Positions 1 through 12,924 of a DNA stretch of 64,000 nucleotides are shown in pieces. A model generated the notes under the pieces. That model was not told the origin of the DNA. It was given only the letters and a program-made list of their open reading frames with translations, and did no database searches. The stretch lies in assembly GCA_029582155.1 (NCBI GenBank), contig CM055909.1, positions 44,018,967 to 44,082,966 on the forward strand, given 5' to 3'. The DNA is from Panopea generosa (Eukaryota > Mollusca > Bivalvia > Adapedonta > Hiatellidae). The position numbers were made by a program, and so were the translations under genes. Every line of letters starts with the position of its first letter. Position 1 is the stretch's first letter.

Positions 1-195
1 TTAATTGCTAGATTATCATCCAAATTTGTCTTAAAAATGGGGAGGGCAGGATGATTTTATTTTTTACTTTTATGTTTTAATAATTTTTTTATTTTTTAAA
101 TTTTTTTTTTTATGAAAATGAAAGGTCAGGGCAGAATGAAAATTAGGGGGTGGGCGGAGATAATAATCTAGCAATTAATTTATTGTGGCCTTACT
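1..195. mobile_element. Inverted-repeat element, family M3 (left end at window edge)
   Basis: The ends are TTAATTGCTAGATTATCAT and its near inverse at about 160-180, with AT-rich and G-rich filler between and no coding capacity. Two relatives, near 19,155-19,322 and 26,088-26,226, show that the terminal repeat extends outward through CATTATAAATTAA. The left outer part of this copy is cut by the window edge. A short non-autonomous DNA transposon is the best description. Confidence 0.7.
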
Positions 196-1326
196 GAAGC
201 ATTTTATTTTGATTTTTAGTCTATGATCGTTTTCTTTGGTAAATATTTAAATTTTAAACTAGTATTTAAGTTTGCTTTTTTATTTACCCTAATTGTTTTA
301 CTTCAAGAAGGAAATAATCAATAGAATGCATATTATACTTTTGTTGTTAGCTTTTGTAATTTTTTAGGATTTTTAGTTTGTTTTATTTTTTATTTTTATT
401 TTATCAGGTCTGTGCGTTTAAGGTCTATGTTTTTGAGTTCCCTCTGGTCAAGGTCTTTGTTAATTGAGAAAATTTAATGACATATGGTGTTTCAGTCATT
501 ATGTATGTTTATAGACCAGGCAGTCAGACCTGGCATGCCATATGGACCAAAGTTAAGTTGAGGTCCATATAGAATGCTAGGTGTGACTGCCCAGTCCATT
601 AACTTGTATTTGGCCTGAAACACCATGTTGTTGTTTTTTTACATTATAGGCATAGTGCCACCATTGCAAAAAGGAAGTGTTTCTGTGGGGTAGTCGCATA
701 ATGGCGGTTATAAATAATCCTCAATTCTTCTTCTTTAAAAATGCATTTTCCTTATTTTATGCTCATTTTTTTATTTGAATGGCATTATTGATGTATTTTG
801 AACATTTTGATAGTATTGTCATGTTTGAACTGTGAATTTAGAAAAAAAATGATGCTTGGAAATTGGGGTATGAATTCATGATTTCGGAAGTCTACTTTCA
901 CTTTGTCACCAGTGTACACACTGAGCAGAAAAAAAAATCTCTTATAGGACACATGACCCCTACTTTTCTCATCATATTTTGATAGTTCAGAGGTTGACAA
1001 ACAGTAAAATGTAGGTTTCACTTCTTTCATTTGGGACTCTCTATGAATGACAAGCCTTCAAACTTTTATTATTTACTATAGAATAAAGAACAAAAATCGA
1101 TGGTGGGGTTACACCTATACCAGAAAAAAGTTCATGAAAATAACAAATTTGTCTTTGTCTTGATAAGACACACCCTATAGAAAACAATGAATGCTTCCAT
1201 TTAATGCATGTATAAAAACTTGCACATTTGAATTATTGCATCATTAGAAGTCCATTACTGGTCCATATTTTACTAGTATTTGATGAGATGTCATTGTACA
1301 AAAATAATTAGTGTCATTTTTGTCAT
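196..1326. other. No recognisable gene
   Basis: AT-rich sequence. An 81-codon open frame on the minus strand at 785-1030 has no recognisable domain and no sign of splice structure. A short inverted pair occurs around 515-570 (tagacCAGGCAGTCAgacctgg against the 'gtgtgactgcccagtcc' side). Confidence 0.5.
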
Positions 1327-1568
1327 GTTTATGCTATTGAGGGCTAACAGATGATCAGTTAACCTATCCATTCTTTCCTTGGATCCTGGAAGGTTAACCA
1401 CTACTTGAGCACACCCCTCTCCGCAAGTAACTTTCTTACTTGTATCGGCGGTGAGAGACAAATGACAATGAGAAACAATGTCGTATGTCGGTCACCAGAG
1501 AGACTGTGGCTGAGCAGTCATTCAAACCTCTCGATAGTTAGACACACTACCATCTAAGCTAACCAGAC
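1327..1568 (-). mobile_element. tRNA-headed SINE, family S1
   Basis: In minus-strand reading it begins with a degraded tRNA-like head (ggttagcttagatggtag), then 'cgacattgt', 'gggatcctggaaggttaacc' type body and 'atggcataaa' tail shared with at least eight other copies here. The head has a recognisable box A but a poor box B. Confidence 0.75.
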
Positions 1569-1884
1569 CAAGCTCACATCATGTGTGACTACTACACTTT
1601 CTCAAATAACAGTATTTCAAATGGCTGTTATTACCACACCGTTAAGAAAACACATATCAACAACACAGAGAAGAGTGTCATTTTACTCAGATTTATCTGT
1701 ATGGATCAGTGATCTTTCTCCTGCAGTGTTTACAAAATATCATTAAACCCCATTCAAGAACAGGAGAAAAGCCATCTCCAAATCAGTGGGATTGAATAAT
1801 TTTTAATGGGTTCTTTTTACTGTGTTGTTTATCACATTTGCATTTTTTTCAATGGGCCATTTCTAAGTAATCAATTTGATATTT

Positions 1885-2080
1885 TAGTTTATACTAATTT
1901 AATTTAGTTCAATTGCGATGAAAGCTCAGAGCTTATATGAACCACTCTCAATCCCCTTCCTGGGTATAACCAGTACTGAGTGTTGTTTTATGTGAGGCAT
2001 TGAGTTGAGCCGAGGATTGAACCCGCAGCCTCTGGCGTGAGCAGCAACACTATCCATAAGACTACCGCCCTGCTCTAACT
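1885..2080 (-). mobile_element. tRNA-headed SINE, family S4
   Basis: In minus-strand reading: a head with a TAGTCTTATGGATAG box-A-like stretch and GGGTTCAATCC box B, then a body ending in 'gagagtggttcatataagc' and 'catcgcaattgaac'. Related copies lie at 52,530-52,600 (fragment) and 55,325-55,735 (split by a later insertion). Confidence 0.6.
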
Positions 2081-2817
2081 TTAATTTAATTCAATATTTT
2101 CCCAATGCCAATGGGCCATTTCTTAGTAATCAATTTAATATTTTCCCAGTGTCAGTGGGACATTTTTGATAAAAAAAAAAGTGGGGGGGGGGATCTATAT
2201 GGCAAGCTATAACCTGAAACATTTTTCTTTACTTGTTATGACCTTGACCTTGACATGCTCTGGGTGTGTACACCAGTAATAAATTGCGCTGCTTCATATC
2301 AGCTAAAGGTTTTACATAGTTTTCCTCCATAAAATGGGCATGTTTTGTCTCAGTTTGTTTAACCTATCATGTTACAATACGGTTTATTTTATGTAATAAA
2401 CATTGCACTAAATCATTGCCACATGGTTAACGTAATTATAGTTTAGTTTATAATTTTTATTTATGTGTTTTTCATATTTCAATGCTATATATTAACCTTG
2501 GGTCATATGACATTTTTTTTTGTATTATGAAATATGAAGCTGCAGGAGGATTCCCACAAAATGCTGTGATCGTATACACTTTTAATTAATGGATATTATG
2601 TCATGACTGGTTTTATGGTCTGATGTTATTTCTAAAGATATAAATTCAACAAAGAAAAACTTATTTTAAATATAAACTTGAAGCCAGAAGCTAGTGCCAT
2701 ATGTGTGTAACTGCAATATCCCTCTATATGTAGTCAGTTGACCTTTGCACCAAACTGAAGTATGTTTGATTGTTTTGTGTTGCGAGAGGCTACATAATAG
2801 ACTTATTATTATTTCAG
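2081..2817. other. No recognisable gene
   Basis: AT-rich sequence with short homopolymers (A and G runs at 2168-2191). I see no domain, RNA gene or element boundary. Confidence 0.4.
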
Positions 2818-4095
2818 CTCTTTAGTTATTTTGCAGGTGTTATACACAGGTACACTTGCTATTTTACAGGTGTTATACACAGGTATTTTAGCTATTTTAC
2901 AGGTGCTATACACAGGTACTCTTGCTATTTTACAGGTGTTATACACAAGTACTCTAGCTATTTTACAGGTGTTATAAACAGGTACTCTAGCTATTTTACA
3001 GGTGTTATACACAGGTACTCTAGCTATTTTACAGGTGCTATACACAGGTACTCTAGCTATTTTACAGGTGTTATACACAGGTACTCTTGCTATTTTACAG
3101 GTTTTATTCACAAGTACTGTAGCTATTTTACAAGTGCTATACACATGTACTCTAGCTATTTTACAGGTTTTATACACAAGTATTTTAACTATTTTACAGG
3201 TGCTATACACATGTACTCTAGCTATTTTACAGGTGCTAAACACAAGTACTCTAGCTATTTTACAGGTGTTATACATATGTACTCTAGCTATTTTACAGGT
3301 GTTATACACAAGTGCTCTTGCTATTTTACAGGTGTTATACACAGGTAACTAGCTATTTTACAGGTGTTATAAACAGGTACTCTAGCTATTTTACAGGTGC
3401 TATACACAGGTACTCTAGCTATTTTACAGGTGTTATACACATGTACTCTAGCTATTGTACAGGTGTTATACACAAATACTGTAGCTATTTTACAGGTGCT
3501 ATACACAAGGACTCTAGCTATTTCACAGGTGTAATACACAGGTACTCTAGCTATTTTACAGGTGCTATACACATGTACTCTAGCTATTTTACGGTTGTTA
3601 TACTTAAGTACTCTAGCTATTTAACAGGTGCTATACACAAGTACTATAGCTATTTTAAATGTGTTATACACATGTGCTCTAGCTATTTTACAGTTGCTAT
3701 ACACAGGTACTCTAGCTATTTTACAGGTGTTATACACAGGTACTCTAGCTATTTTACAGGTGTTATACACACATATTCTAGCTGTTTTATAGGTGTTATA
3801 CACATGAACTCTAGTTATTTTACAGGTGTTATACACTTTATAGATGTTATACACATGTACTCTAGCTATTTTACAGGTGTTATACACAATAGTTACTAGT
3901 ATAAAGCTCAGTTACTGTACATATTTTAAAGATATGCTCAGGTACTCCAGCTATTTTACAGATGTTATACACATGTGTTATAGTCATTTTACAGGTGTTA
4001 TATAAAGTTGCTTTTGCTATTTTACAGATATAATGCTCAGTGACTGTAGCTGTTTTAAAGGTATTATTCTCAGGTACTCTAGCTTTTTCTAATAG
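2818..4095. repeat. 33-bp minisatellite
   Basis: About 38 units of roughly ctagctattttacaggtg + ttatacacaggtact, 33 bp each, more diverged at both ends. Because 33 is divisible by three, it creates open frames of 80-195 codons on both strands whose proteins are simple repeats (for example YSSYFTGVIHR). These are not genes: frames on both strands are equally open, and substitutions are not concentrated at third positions. Confidence 0.95.
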
Positions 4096-5247
4096 CCGAT
4101 ATATGATATATGTAATGTGATTCATTTTATATTCCTTTTACATTTTTCAAGGTTTGATCAAGGACGACACCCCCTACACAAGATTTGATGACAACTAAGG
4201 GATATAACTGACATTGTGCAATAAACCTACAACTATTGGACAAAGAAAGATAATGTTGATGTTTTTTCACCATCAGTATCAACAGTGACTTTGGACTTAA
4301 CGTTATGTACATCGAAAATTACATGGAGAAGAAAAAAGTATTGTAAAACAATGAAAAACTATGATTATAATTTTGAATTATAAAGTAGTGTAAAAAGAAA
4401 TTTTAAATTTTAAGTAAAAAGAGTAATAGAATAAAAATAAAAAACTCATATAAATAATCAGATGGAAAAAAAAGAATATTTTAAATAGTTTGTTGCAGGA
4501 GGATAATGCATTCCGTTGTATAAATCTGTTATTTGTACTCTACAGCAATCATTTGTTAATTAACAGTTTTATCTGTAAAAAGTTTGAAAAAAATATTATT
4601 TTGCTGTTTCATCTTTCTATATATATTTCACTATGACAGTTGTTTTTTTAAGTTTTATAATCAATTTTTTTATGTGTCATATTTTGCATTTAGAATAAGC
4701 TTGACACTGAAGACAAATATTGTTGCATCCAAAAGATAATATTTTTTACATGCAGTTGGGTGATATTTTTTTTTTTCTGTATACATATATGTATAGATGA
4801 GAGTAAAAATTTGCATACAGTGTTAAATTTGGTATTTTACACAGCAATATATTTGCACATTTTTTTAAAAAAAGTATTGTTGGACAATTGCTTCCTCTAT
4901 ATTTGCATGTAGTAATTCTATAGTTTACTACTGAGTTTAATATGTTCTGACTTCTTTATACAGTGTTGTGTTGGTGAGAAGAACAGAACTAGCATGTTTT
5001 TTTCCCTTCGTTTAAACAAAAAACTTTTGTAATATGTGTGATTGTACCTAGCTTTATTTACTGATTGGTAGATTGATCTGCTTTTGCTTGTCGTAATTAA
5101 ATACAGACACACACTTCAAATATTAACAGATAAATGCGTATATTGTAAAATTTATTTGATGTTATGATGTTTTATATGTTGCGAATTAATGTCACAAAAA
5201 TGAAGTGTTTTATTTTCTATGAAAAGAAAGAAAACGGTATAAACATA
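4096..5247. other. No recognisable gene
   Basis: Very AT-rich, with no recognised gene, RNA or element. Confidence 0.4.
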
Positions 5248-5391
5248 TACAGTCAAACATGTCTTAAGCAGCCAGTCAAGGGAAGGAGTAAAAGTAGCCT
5301 TTTAAGCCTGTATAATGCAGGTTAATTTGCCCTGAAGGCATTTCAAATGTGGCTGCTTAATAGCGGTGGCTGCTATTACAAGTTTGACTGT
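5248..5391. mobile_element. Inverted-repeat element, family M4
   Basis: Ends TACAGTCAAACATGT and ACAAGTTTGACTGT are imperfect inverted repeats. Internally it has 'cttaagcagccagtcaaggg' and 'tggctgcttaat'. A longer copy is at 28,610-29,029 and a truncated one at 39,392-39,478. This copy keeps an uninterrupted CTTAAG that shows the pre-insertion state of the 28.6-kb copy. Confidence 0.75.
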
Positions 5392-5839
5392 GCTGTTATT
5401 TATAGAGTTATATTTTATGGTTTCACAAACAGTGACTGGCAGATTCAAAGCTGAAATGTAATCAAATGCCATAATAAGCTGTTCATACAAATATCGTACA
5501 TCAATTCAAAATCTGAATTCGTTTTCAAAATATGCCGGTGTAAAATATTAGTAAAACCATGCTTTCAAACATTCGAAATTTTGTTTTAAAACATTTTATT
5601 TTTGGTCTATTTGTTACACAAATATGAAAATTCAGAAAAATGGTCTGATTATTTACCTGAAATGGTAGATGATTTTGGGTGGTTATAAAGATTAAACAAA
5701 AAAGTAATCTTGATTTAAAGTGAAATAGTGACATTGTAATATTATGATATGTGGATTTTGTTTCTTTCAAATGAAATACTACTATTTATACATAGAGAGA
5801 GATTATGAGAAATACTTTATGTCTTGTGTTCGATTATGA

Positions 5840-6165
5840 TTGTCCGTCTTTGTAGCTCACCTGAGCCAAAAGCTGTTGGTGAGCTTTTCTGATCTGGTGT
5901 TATCCGTTGTATGTCGATCATATTTGCCATCAATATGTCATCCATCTGTTGTCTGAAGCTAAATTTCCCCCTTTTTTCAGATTGGGACCCTGGGGTCATA
6001 TTTTGGGAAATCTTAAAAAAGATATTTTTTGTGATACGACAAATATTTGTGCTATGATATTTCATATGTAGCATATACGCATGGACCTCTTTAACCAAAA
6101 ATTAGAAGAAAATTGTTATTAAAGTGAGAATTGGGTGAGCTTCACCAGTTTGGGCACCTTGTTGT
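5840..6165. repeat. Dispersed mollusc-type repeat (fragment)
   Basis: Starts 'tagctcacctgagccaaaag' and includes 'gggaccctggggtcat'; it ends near 'ggtgagcttcacc'. Sequences of this kind are common in bivalve genomes as I remember them. No coding capacity. Identification of the family is from memory. Confidence 0.45.
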
Positions 6166-8169
6166 AAATAATTGTATATAAAACATTTTATGTATTTTTT
6201 GATGAAACTTACATTTATTATGATGTAACATATCTAGTCAGTTCCATTTGGAGAAAATATACATTCAAGTTTCTAAAAAAAAAAAAAATACTTTAGTATT
6301 TTAAAGATATGTGATGGTTAATATAATGTATATAAATTATTAAGATGTTAAAACCTTGAGTCTTAAATATACATACATTTAGTTTAAGGTTACTGTAGCT
6401 TGCATGTATATTTAATCTCATGTTGAACTGACCCCCTTTACAGGATTTTTACTGCTTTAGCTTGGATACCTAATGATTGTAAGCAACCTGTTTATGTTTG
6501 TTAGAAGAACATTGTTGGTTTAGAAGTTTTCTCCATGAAGTAAGATTACCAGTTTTATATTGGCTATGGAGCACGTGGACCTGTGGATGAGCATCAGTCC
6601 CATGATCAGAGTATCATGGGTTCAATCTTCCGCAACAGCTATGTGTGGTGTCCTTCAGCAAGACACTTTTTCGGCATATGCTTAGTACTGATTCTACTAA
6701 GAAAGACTTTGAGCATGATTAGTGTAAGTTGTAATAAATTGTTTCACAATCGAAATAAAATAAATAAGTTCAAAACTAAAGTTATCAGTTATTCATCATT
6801 GTTACAGGTGATGTGAGAAAGTTCTAGGGTAGCACATATTGCCATACGCACTTTTACTTTCACTCACATGTGGTGCTATGTTGTTGGACTGTTATAATCA
6901 CATTAATGAGAGTTGGTGTTGCATCATTTGACTGTTAAAGTCATATGGTCTGACATGACAGTTGGTATTGCATGATCTGACTGTCACACAAACAGGCTGT
7001 TCAGGTCACTTGACAGTTCTGTCCATGTCACATGGTCTGACTGCCTCTGCATCCGCACAATGAATAAACATGTCACATGTGATAAAAATTTTATATTTAT
7101 TCTTTATAAGCATCTTTGTTTACAAAAGTGTAATTTGGAAATTTATAAATGCTTTTATTGTTGTTTTTTGTTGCAATAATTTGCAATGTAGTCAGTCCAC
7201 TATGTATGTTAGCTGTTACCTTGGTTATTTAAGGATAAAGAAGGACTCCTGTACTCATTCTTGCGTCAGCTTTTGTTATAAAGTTTCTTGGCAAGCTGAG
7301 CTTTGTTAATTTAGTTCTGTAGAGTTAGTCTATCTCTCATCAAGCAATTTCAAATGGATATACTTGTTAATAAGGGGATGATTCCAGATGATTTTTGAAT
7401 AGGTCACTCAAAGGTCAGTAAGGGTCACAATGATTTGGTATTGATACAAGCTTTGAAGGTTCTCTAGGGAGATGTGTTGACTATTCTGATGCCATCGTGT
7501 CTACAATAATTTTTTGTCAGAAAAACAGTCAAACTGTACTACCATACCACAGCTTTTCATATTGTGTTGTTGTGGAAAGTGTTACACAAAATAACATTCA
7601 ATATTATAAAAATTGCCTTAAGTCAATCTGACAATTGTACGCTAAAATTTTTATCAATGTTTGAAATTATTGTATTTATTGAAAATATAATTTTCTGCAT
7701 GATTTGAGCCAGTTCTGATTTCATTCGGTCAAATATTAAAAATGTTATAAACATTTGTTGGTCAGTATTAACGTCGATTTTTGTCTTGAGTGTATTTTGT
7801 GAAATGCATGCTAGGACTTTATTCTCCAGGGTCATTCTAACCAGACTGACATAGATTTAACCACTTTGTTACCAGATTTTGGGAGTGTGTATTTAGTGAC
7901 AGATTGTTGGATCCTGGTTTGATGAGCCATAGATTGTTTAACTAATGTGTGTTCTGTAAATGAGCAAGGCAGTTTATCACCATTTGCTTAATACTGGACT
8001 CAGAATTGGAGATTTTTAAATATTTTTTAATAGGGAAATATTTAGTTAATTAGTTAAAACAAAAATTCTTGAAGGAAATTGTTTTTCAATTTTTATTGTA
8101 AAATTGTTTTAAGTTAAAAAAAATTCAGATTTTGTTTTTTTTTAGTTGTGATTTTTTTTAGACTCAAAA
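6166..8169. other. No recognisable gene
   Basis: AT-rich sequence with a cluster of short related phrases around 6,880-7,050 ('cacatggtctgact', 'tgacagttggt'), possibly a decayed tandem repeat. Open frames of 70-80 codons here have no domain. Confidence 0.4.
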
Positions 8170-8372
8170 GTTGGGTGAGTTTAAGTCCTGGTTCTCACGC
8201 TTGCTCCAGAAACTTTATGTGAGAAAGTTTGCCAGTTGCTTGTGGAAGGACGGTGGTTCTTCTCAGTTTGAGGTCTTCCTCCACCAGTAAAACTGGATAT
8301 GCCATATATAAACCTGAATTGTGTTGAAAATGGCGTTGAACCCCATTCAAAAAAAGAAAAGAAAAGAAAAAA
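8170..8372 (+). mobile_element. tRNA-Leu-like SINE, family S2 (5' truncated)
   Basis: The body 'aactttatgtgagaaagttt', 'ccaccagtaaaactggatat', 'gccatatataaacctgaa' and an A-rich tail are shared with about ten copies in the window. The tRNA-like head is mostly missing here; compare the full copy at 22,935-23,190. Confidence 0.75.
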
Positions 8373-8822
8373 AGTTCTGGTTCTGCTTTAAAAAGTAAGG
8401 CATCAAAGTAAAAAAAAAAAATTAACTTAGTTTTGATTAGTATTAGTTTATTGTGGTTACCATAACAATGTATTATGGTTAGTTTATTTTCATTTTTCAT
8501 CTTGTTTTAAATTTTGAAGTTGATCTAATAAAGTTTAAAATTAACAGTTTTTGTGTGTTTGCAGTAAGAAAACAAATTTAATGAGTAAATTTTAAAATGA
8601 CTATAAAAAAAGAAGAGACATTTATTTTTGATTGTTTTGCCTTGTTATTGTATATTTTTTTGATGAACATAAATATTTTCAAATGATTTTAATAAACTAG
8701 ACTAATCTATGTTTGTGTTCTTGGTTATATTGAGTGTATCCATGTGAATGAATATATTGGTGTTATATGATGCCAACAGGAAGAAAATTCCAGGCTTACT
8801 CATCATGTACAAAATTAACATG

Positions 8823-9185
8823 CCAGGTCTGGTTAGCTCAGTCGGTAGCACATTTGACTTTCAATCCAGGGGTAGTGAATTAGAATCAAGTTGGTTGATT
8901 AATTGATTGACTGATCGAATATTTAGCGTCATTTTTATGCCATCAAGGACAAACAGACGATCAATTAACCACTGTTTTCTGGGATCCTGGAAGGTTAACC
9001 AGTACTCGAGCACACCCCATCTCCGTAAGTAACTGATAACGTTCCCACTTGAATCAATGGTGAGAGCCAAATGATAATGAGACACAATGTCGTATATCAG
9101 TCATCATGGAGACTGTTGCCGGGCGGGGATTCTAAATCATGACCCCTGGATTGATAGTCACATGTCTGATTGTCTGTTGGTCTCG
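8823..9185. mobile_element. Two SINE S1 pieces, head to tail in opposite orientation
   Basis: 8,823-8,890 is a plus-strand tRNA-like head (ggttagctcagtcggtagc) with no body; 8,893-9,185 is a nearly complete minus-strand S1 copy. This looks like one SINE inserted at the 3' side of another. Neither is a functional tRNA gene: there is no closed acceptor stem. Confidence 0.7.
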
Positions 9186-9579
9186 GTAGTATAAAAATCA
9201 TGCTAAATATTAAAAAAAAAACCCACAAAAAAACCCCCAACAAAATCAACAGAATAGAATACAGATTGATAAAAAAAACACAAATGAATATGCAGAATGA
9301 ACCTAGAACCTTGATACCTGCAAACTGCAAAGTTATTTTCAATACTTAATTTGTTATCTCTTGTGACATGTATGAACTACAGAAGTCGTATTCTTGCCAT
9401 CACTCATTTGGTATCCTCTGACCTCACACAGGTTTCATGACATGAGAACACAGTAACAACCACATCAAATAATTATAAAATGGACATGGCACCCATTTGG
9501 ATGATTCCTATGCCAGTGTGATTTTGATGATAATACATGATAGACCTTCTGGTAATATACGTAATTATCTGAGCCCAGG

Positions 9580-9800
9580 TTGAGATACAAATTTCTTGCA
9601 TTTTTACTGGGTTTGGATATTTCTTTTTCACCCTAAGGCTGAGAAAAGATTCTAGTGCTATGACGTTGGAACCATCTACATGACGTAATGAATAAAGAAT
9701 ATGACGTAAATCATATAATTTAACATTTTGAACGCTATTACGATTAATTAATTTAAAATCATTCTTATCTGAGACTAGGTTGAGATACATATAGCAGATA
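9580..9800 (-). repeat. Dispersed repeat R1
   Basis: Its reverse complement matches 38,596-38,760 with clear but imperfect identity over 'tagatggttccaa', 'cttagggtgaaaaagaaat', 'cagtaaaaatgcaa'. It lies in a 105-codon open frame (9,473-9,790, minus) with no domain. The repeat's family is unknown to me. Confidence 0.6.
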
Positions 9801-9839
9801 CCCTTTTCCAGTATGTGAGATTACCAGTTTACAGTGCCC

Positions 9840-9960
9840 CAGATAATTATTTTGGCATGGGGGTAATTTACCCCCAGTTCTGAAATCTTGGGGGTAGTTT
9901 ACCCCCATTTTTTAAAGCTTCGGGGTAAATTGGCATAATCTTAAATTTGAGGGGGTACCG
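9840..9960. repeat. Short palindromic repeats GGGGGTARTTTACCCCC
   Basis: Three spaced, near-palindromic GGGGTAA/TTACCCC motifs lie within about 110 bp. They could form small hairpins. Function unknown. Confidence 0.5.
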
Positions 9961-10930
9961 TATTGATAAATATGATAAACAACAGCATAGAATATACACA
10001 CATTTTACGTTGTTTGTATGCCAAAATGGGCTACTGAAAGATAAGTTTTACTTATTAAACCTTCTTTCATGGCCTTTAACCAGTACTAAAGCTCACACCA
10101 CAACATTCTCAAATAAATTAGATGTGAGAGATGAATAACAATGGGACACAAAGTACGACGTCAATCATCATAGAGTGGGGGGCTTGACAGTTGCCACTGG
10201 GGTCGGACACTCCAAAATAATACTGTGGCAAAACGTGTCAAACCCGGGGATGAGACATATTAAAAATGTCACTTCAAGTCAAATTTGGAGAGAAGTATAA
10301 CAATTCTTCTTCTTCCACTTAACCAACTTCAATAAAGTCTTAACATAATTTTTAAACTTTGAGAAATGTATTTAAAATTGTATCCTGCAGTCAAATTACT
10401 TACCTATCAAGGGCCGATTTCTGAATATTCTGGGCACCAACATTTGACCAAACACCCGAGCCCTTGTGCTTTGTACATTGAACCATTGGCAGTTTCAATT
10501 TTTAGCCAAGGGAAAAGAGACTCGCCATGCCTCCGCCGTTCCTTTCGTGCAAGAAATGTGTGCCTTTTCGCCTTTGATGACTGTACTTATAATGTCATCT
10601 ATAATTTGTTTAACAATATATTTTGTTGGGATATCAGTACTTTGTATTGGTTCTTTTAAAGAAAGGATACTTTCAAGTGTCTTCTGCTGTTTCGACATTT
10701 TTCATGATCGTAAAAGCGCTTGATTTTCCACATGCGTTATGTTCGTCAAGCTTTTAAGTGAAAAATAGACTGGGTTACTGTGCAATTATAATTGAATAAC
10801 AGTATATTTACGATTAAAAAAATCATTTGTTGCAAACCAGTCGCCGTTTCACGGACGTTTACATCAAAGTGAAAGTAGAATTTAGAATTTTATTTTACGC
10901 TGGTTGTTTTCAACCTTTGCGTATATCTAA
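9961..10930. other. No recognisable gene; decayed S1 traces
   Basis: 10,060-10,210 has weak S1 SINE phrases in minus orientation ('aaccagtac', 'gagacacaaagt' type). A 97-codon frame at 10,366-10,659 has no domain. The left flank of the Ngaro-like element ends here. Confidence 0.4.
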
Positions 10931-11156
10931 AATAATAAGATTTGTCGAGTAAAATACCAAATCTGGTTATTGATGGAGGAAACCGCTTCTAAATACCCTT
11001 ATTCATGTATTTGTGTCATTATTACAGTAACGTGATTATTACAGGAACTTCGTTTTATCAACCTCCTTTTTCAGGCGTTCCGGGTTTCAGGAAGCTGTAC
11101 GCACATCCAATCGCAGAATAATTATAAATAACCCATTGTGTTTCTATGTAATGCAA
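10931..11156 (+). repeat. Split direct repeat A1 of the Ngaro-like element
   Basis: Matches A2 (15,142-15,350) from 'aataatargatttgtcgag' to 'tttctatgtaWtgcaa'. A1 has an extra stretch near 11,030 ('taacgtgattattacag') that looks like a small local duplication. Confidence 0.85.
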
Positions 11157-11961
11157 AAAAGAACTTGACAGATTTGTGCTAATAATTCTATTCAAGTTGT
11201 TATATATATTATAACTGCTTTTTCACTTTGATGTTTCTTGATTTTGATAGATTTTGAATGAAAATCAATGACAAGGCGAGACGTCGTACACGATTTCGTC
11301 TTCTGAGAAAACTTTACCAACTTTTTCGGTTTAAAATGTTCGAAATAACTAAACAGTTTATTATTGGAATTTATGATAAATGGTTTAATGTTATTATTCC
11401 ATGTAGCTTGGAGCAGTTGTTTGCGGGCAGTTTGTACTTGTCGATATGATGGATCTCGTGCATGTATCTAATGGTATACCTATTTCCGCGAATGACCATT
11501 AAAATAATATCACAGACATACGCAAAGACTTAGCGTTGGTATTTGTTCATAGTTCATACCCGCAAATGTTTATTATTCGGCACGCTTGAGTAACTTTATT
11601 ACTGTTTATTATTGATGCCATTATTTACATGGTTAACAGAATTTAGACTCGCTGTAATACGTATGACCAGTGTACATTTATAATTTTATTGTGGCATTCA
11701 ACACATTTTATATTAAAACCACATTGGTGGTTTACTTTGAGCAGATACCGTTAAACTGACGTAAGTAGTCACATAAGGCTATATTAGCATCTGGCTGTTT
11801 TAATGCTCCATGTTTTGACTAATTATAGTTGGTAAATGACAATAACGTACTGTATATATATCCATATATAATTTATAAATTTTAGTAAAAATCTAGTTTC
11901 CGTTAAAAGTAATAAAAAAGTTGCTTTAGAGTTAGTGATTAAAGAAATAGTTTAAGTCGGA

Positions 11962-12690
11962 ATGGCAGCCCCTTTTGAGGAGAAACCATTTCCCAATATA
12001 AGATTATCCCCCATTGGTATTGTGAAACGATATTTTTTATTCGTCCAGCATTTTATCGCATCCTCCTGTTTCAAGTATAAATGGTTTTATTAGTGAAGAG
12101 TTGTGTAAATTTCATTACACCCCATTTGATGAGGCAGTGACCATGGTCAGTACACTTGGGCGGGGCTTTATTAGGAAAAATGAATATTAAATCTGCACTT
12201 AAGTTATTACCAGTCCATCTACCGGACTATGAGATACCTGGCTTTAGTTTAGGAGGAAAGTACCTTTATGGGATGTTCTATTTACTGCTAGCTTTTTGAA
12301 AAGTTTTCAACCGTTTCAGAGTGGGCATTAAAACAAAGGGTACAACTTGTGTGTTCTTCATTATTTGGTGGCAAGAAAGAATCCAGTGAATAGTACATTG
12401 ATGTGTTCATTTGATAACTAATGTTTAGAGATTGGTATTCCTTTTGCAAGTGATAAAACTTTTGGTCTTACATTTTTAGGTCTAGAAATTGACTCATTTG
12501 AAATGAAAGTCAGAATTCCGTCCGAAAAGCTAAAACGAATTGAGACGATGCTTAATTTACGTTTTGGATAAAATGAAAGTAATGCTAAAAAGCATTGCAG
12601 TCAATAACTGGCATTCCCAGGGTATATTAGTTTGAAGTCCTTCAATTGAATGGGGCATACATGAGATAGCCAGATATTGTGGAAACGGAT
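11962..12690 (+). pseudogene. Reverse transcriptase remnant (DIRS/Ngaro type)
   Basis: Across three frames one reads MAAPFEEKPFPNIRLSPIG, then NGFISEELCKFHYTPFDEAV, then IKSALKLLPVHLPDYEIPGF, then LTFLGLEIDSFEMKVRIPSE with KLKRIETML. These are the expected successive blocks of a DIRS-type reverse transcriptase (the D-I-K-S-A palm block and the L-G-L-E-I-D block). At least two frame changes and several stops separate them. The YxDD catalytic block is not visible and seems deleted or scrambled between 12,300 and 12,460. Confidence 0.85.
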
Positions 12691-12924
12691 TAGTGTCTTT
12701 TCAGTGACGGTGTTTATTTGTTCTGTTATTTTTAAATATAATCACAAAAGGGCTTCATGTTTTTATAACTTGTAAGAGAATTTCTCCTTTGCCTTTTCAG
12801 AACAGTCATGGCGAGACGGTGCAGTCATGATTTCACCTAAACAATTGTTTAAGCATGTGGCTCATCAGGTTTATATATTATTTTATCCTATTTGGATAGA
12901 ATAAATTACATTGTTATTAGCTAA

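Noticed and set aside
2770-3899. Long open frames of 116-195 codons on both strands
   Set aside because: They come from a 33-bp tandem repeat; frames on both strands are open at once and the proteins are pure repeats.
9473-9790. 105-codon minus-strand frame
   Set aside because: Overlaps a dispersed repeat whose second copy at 38.6 kb has no corresponding open frame.
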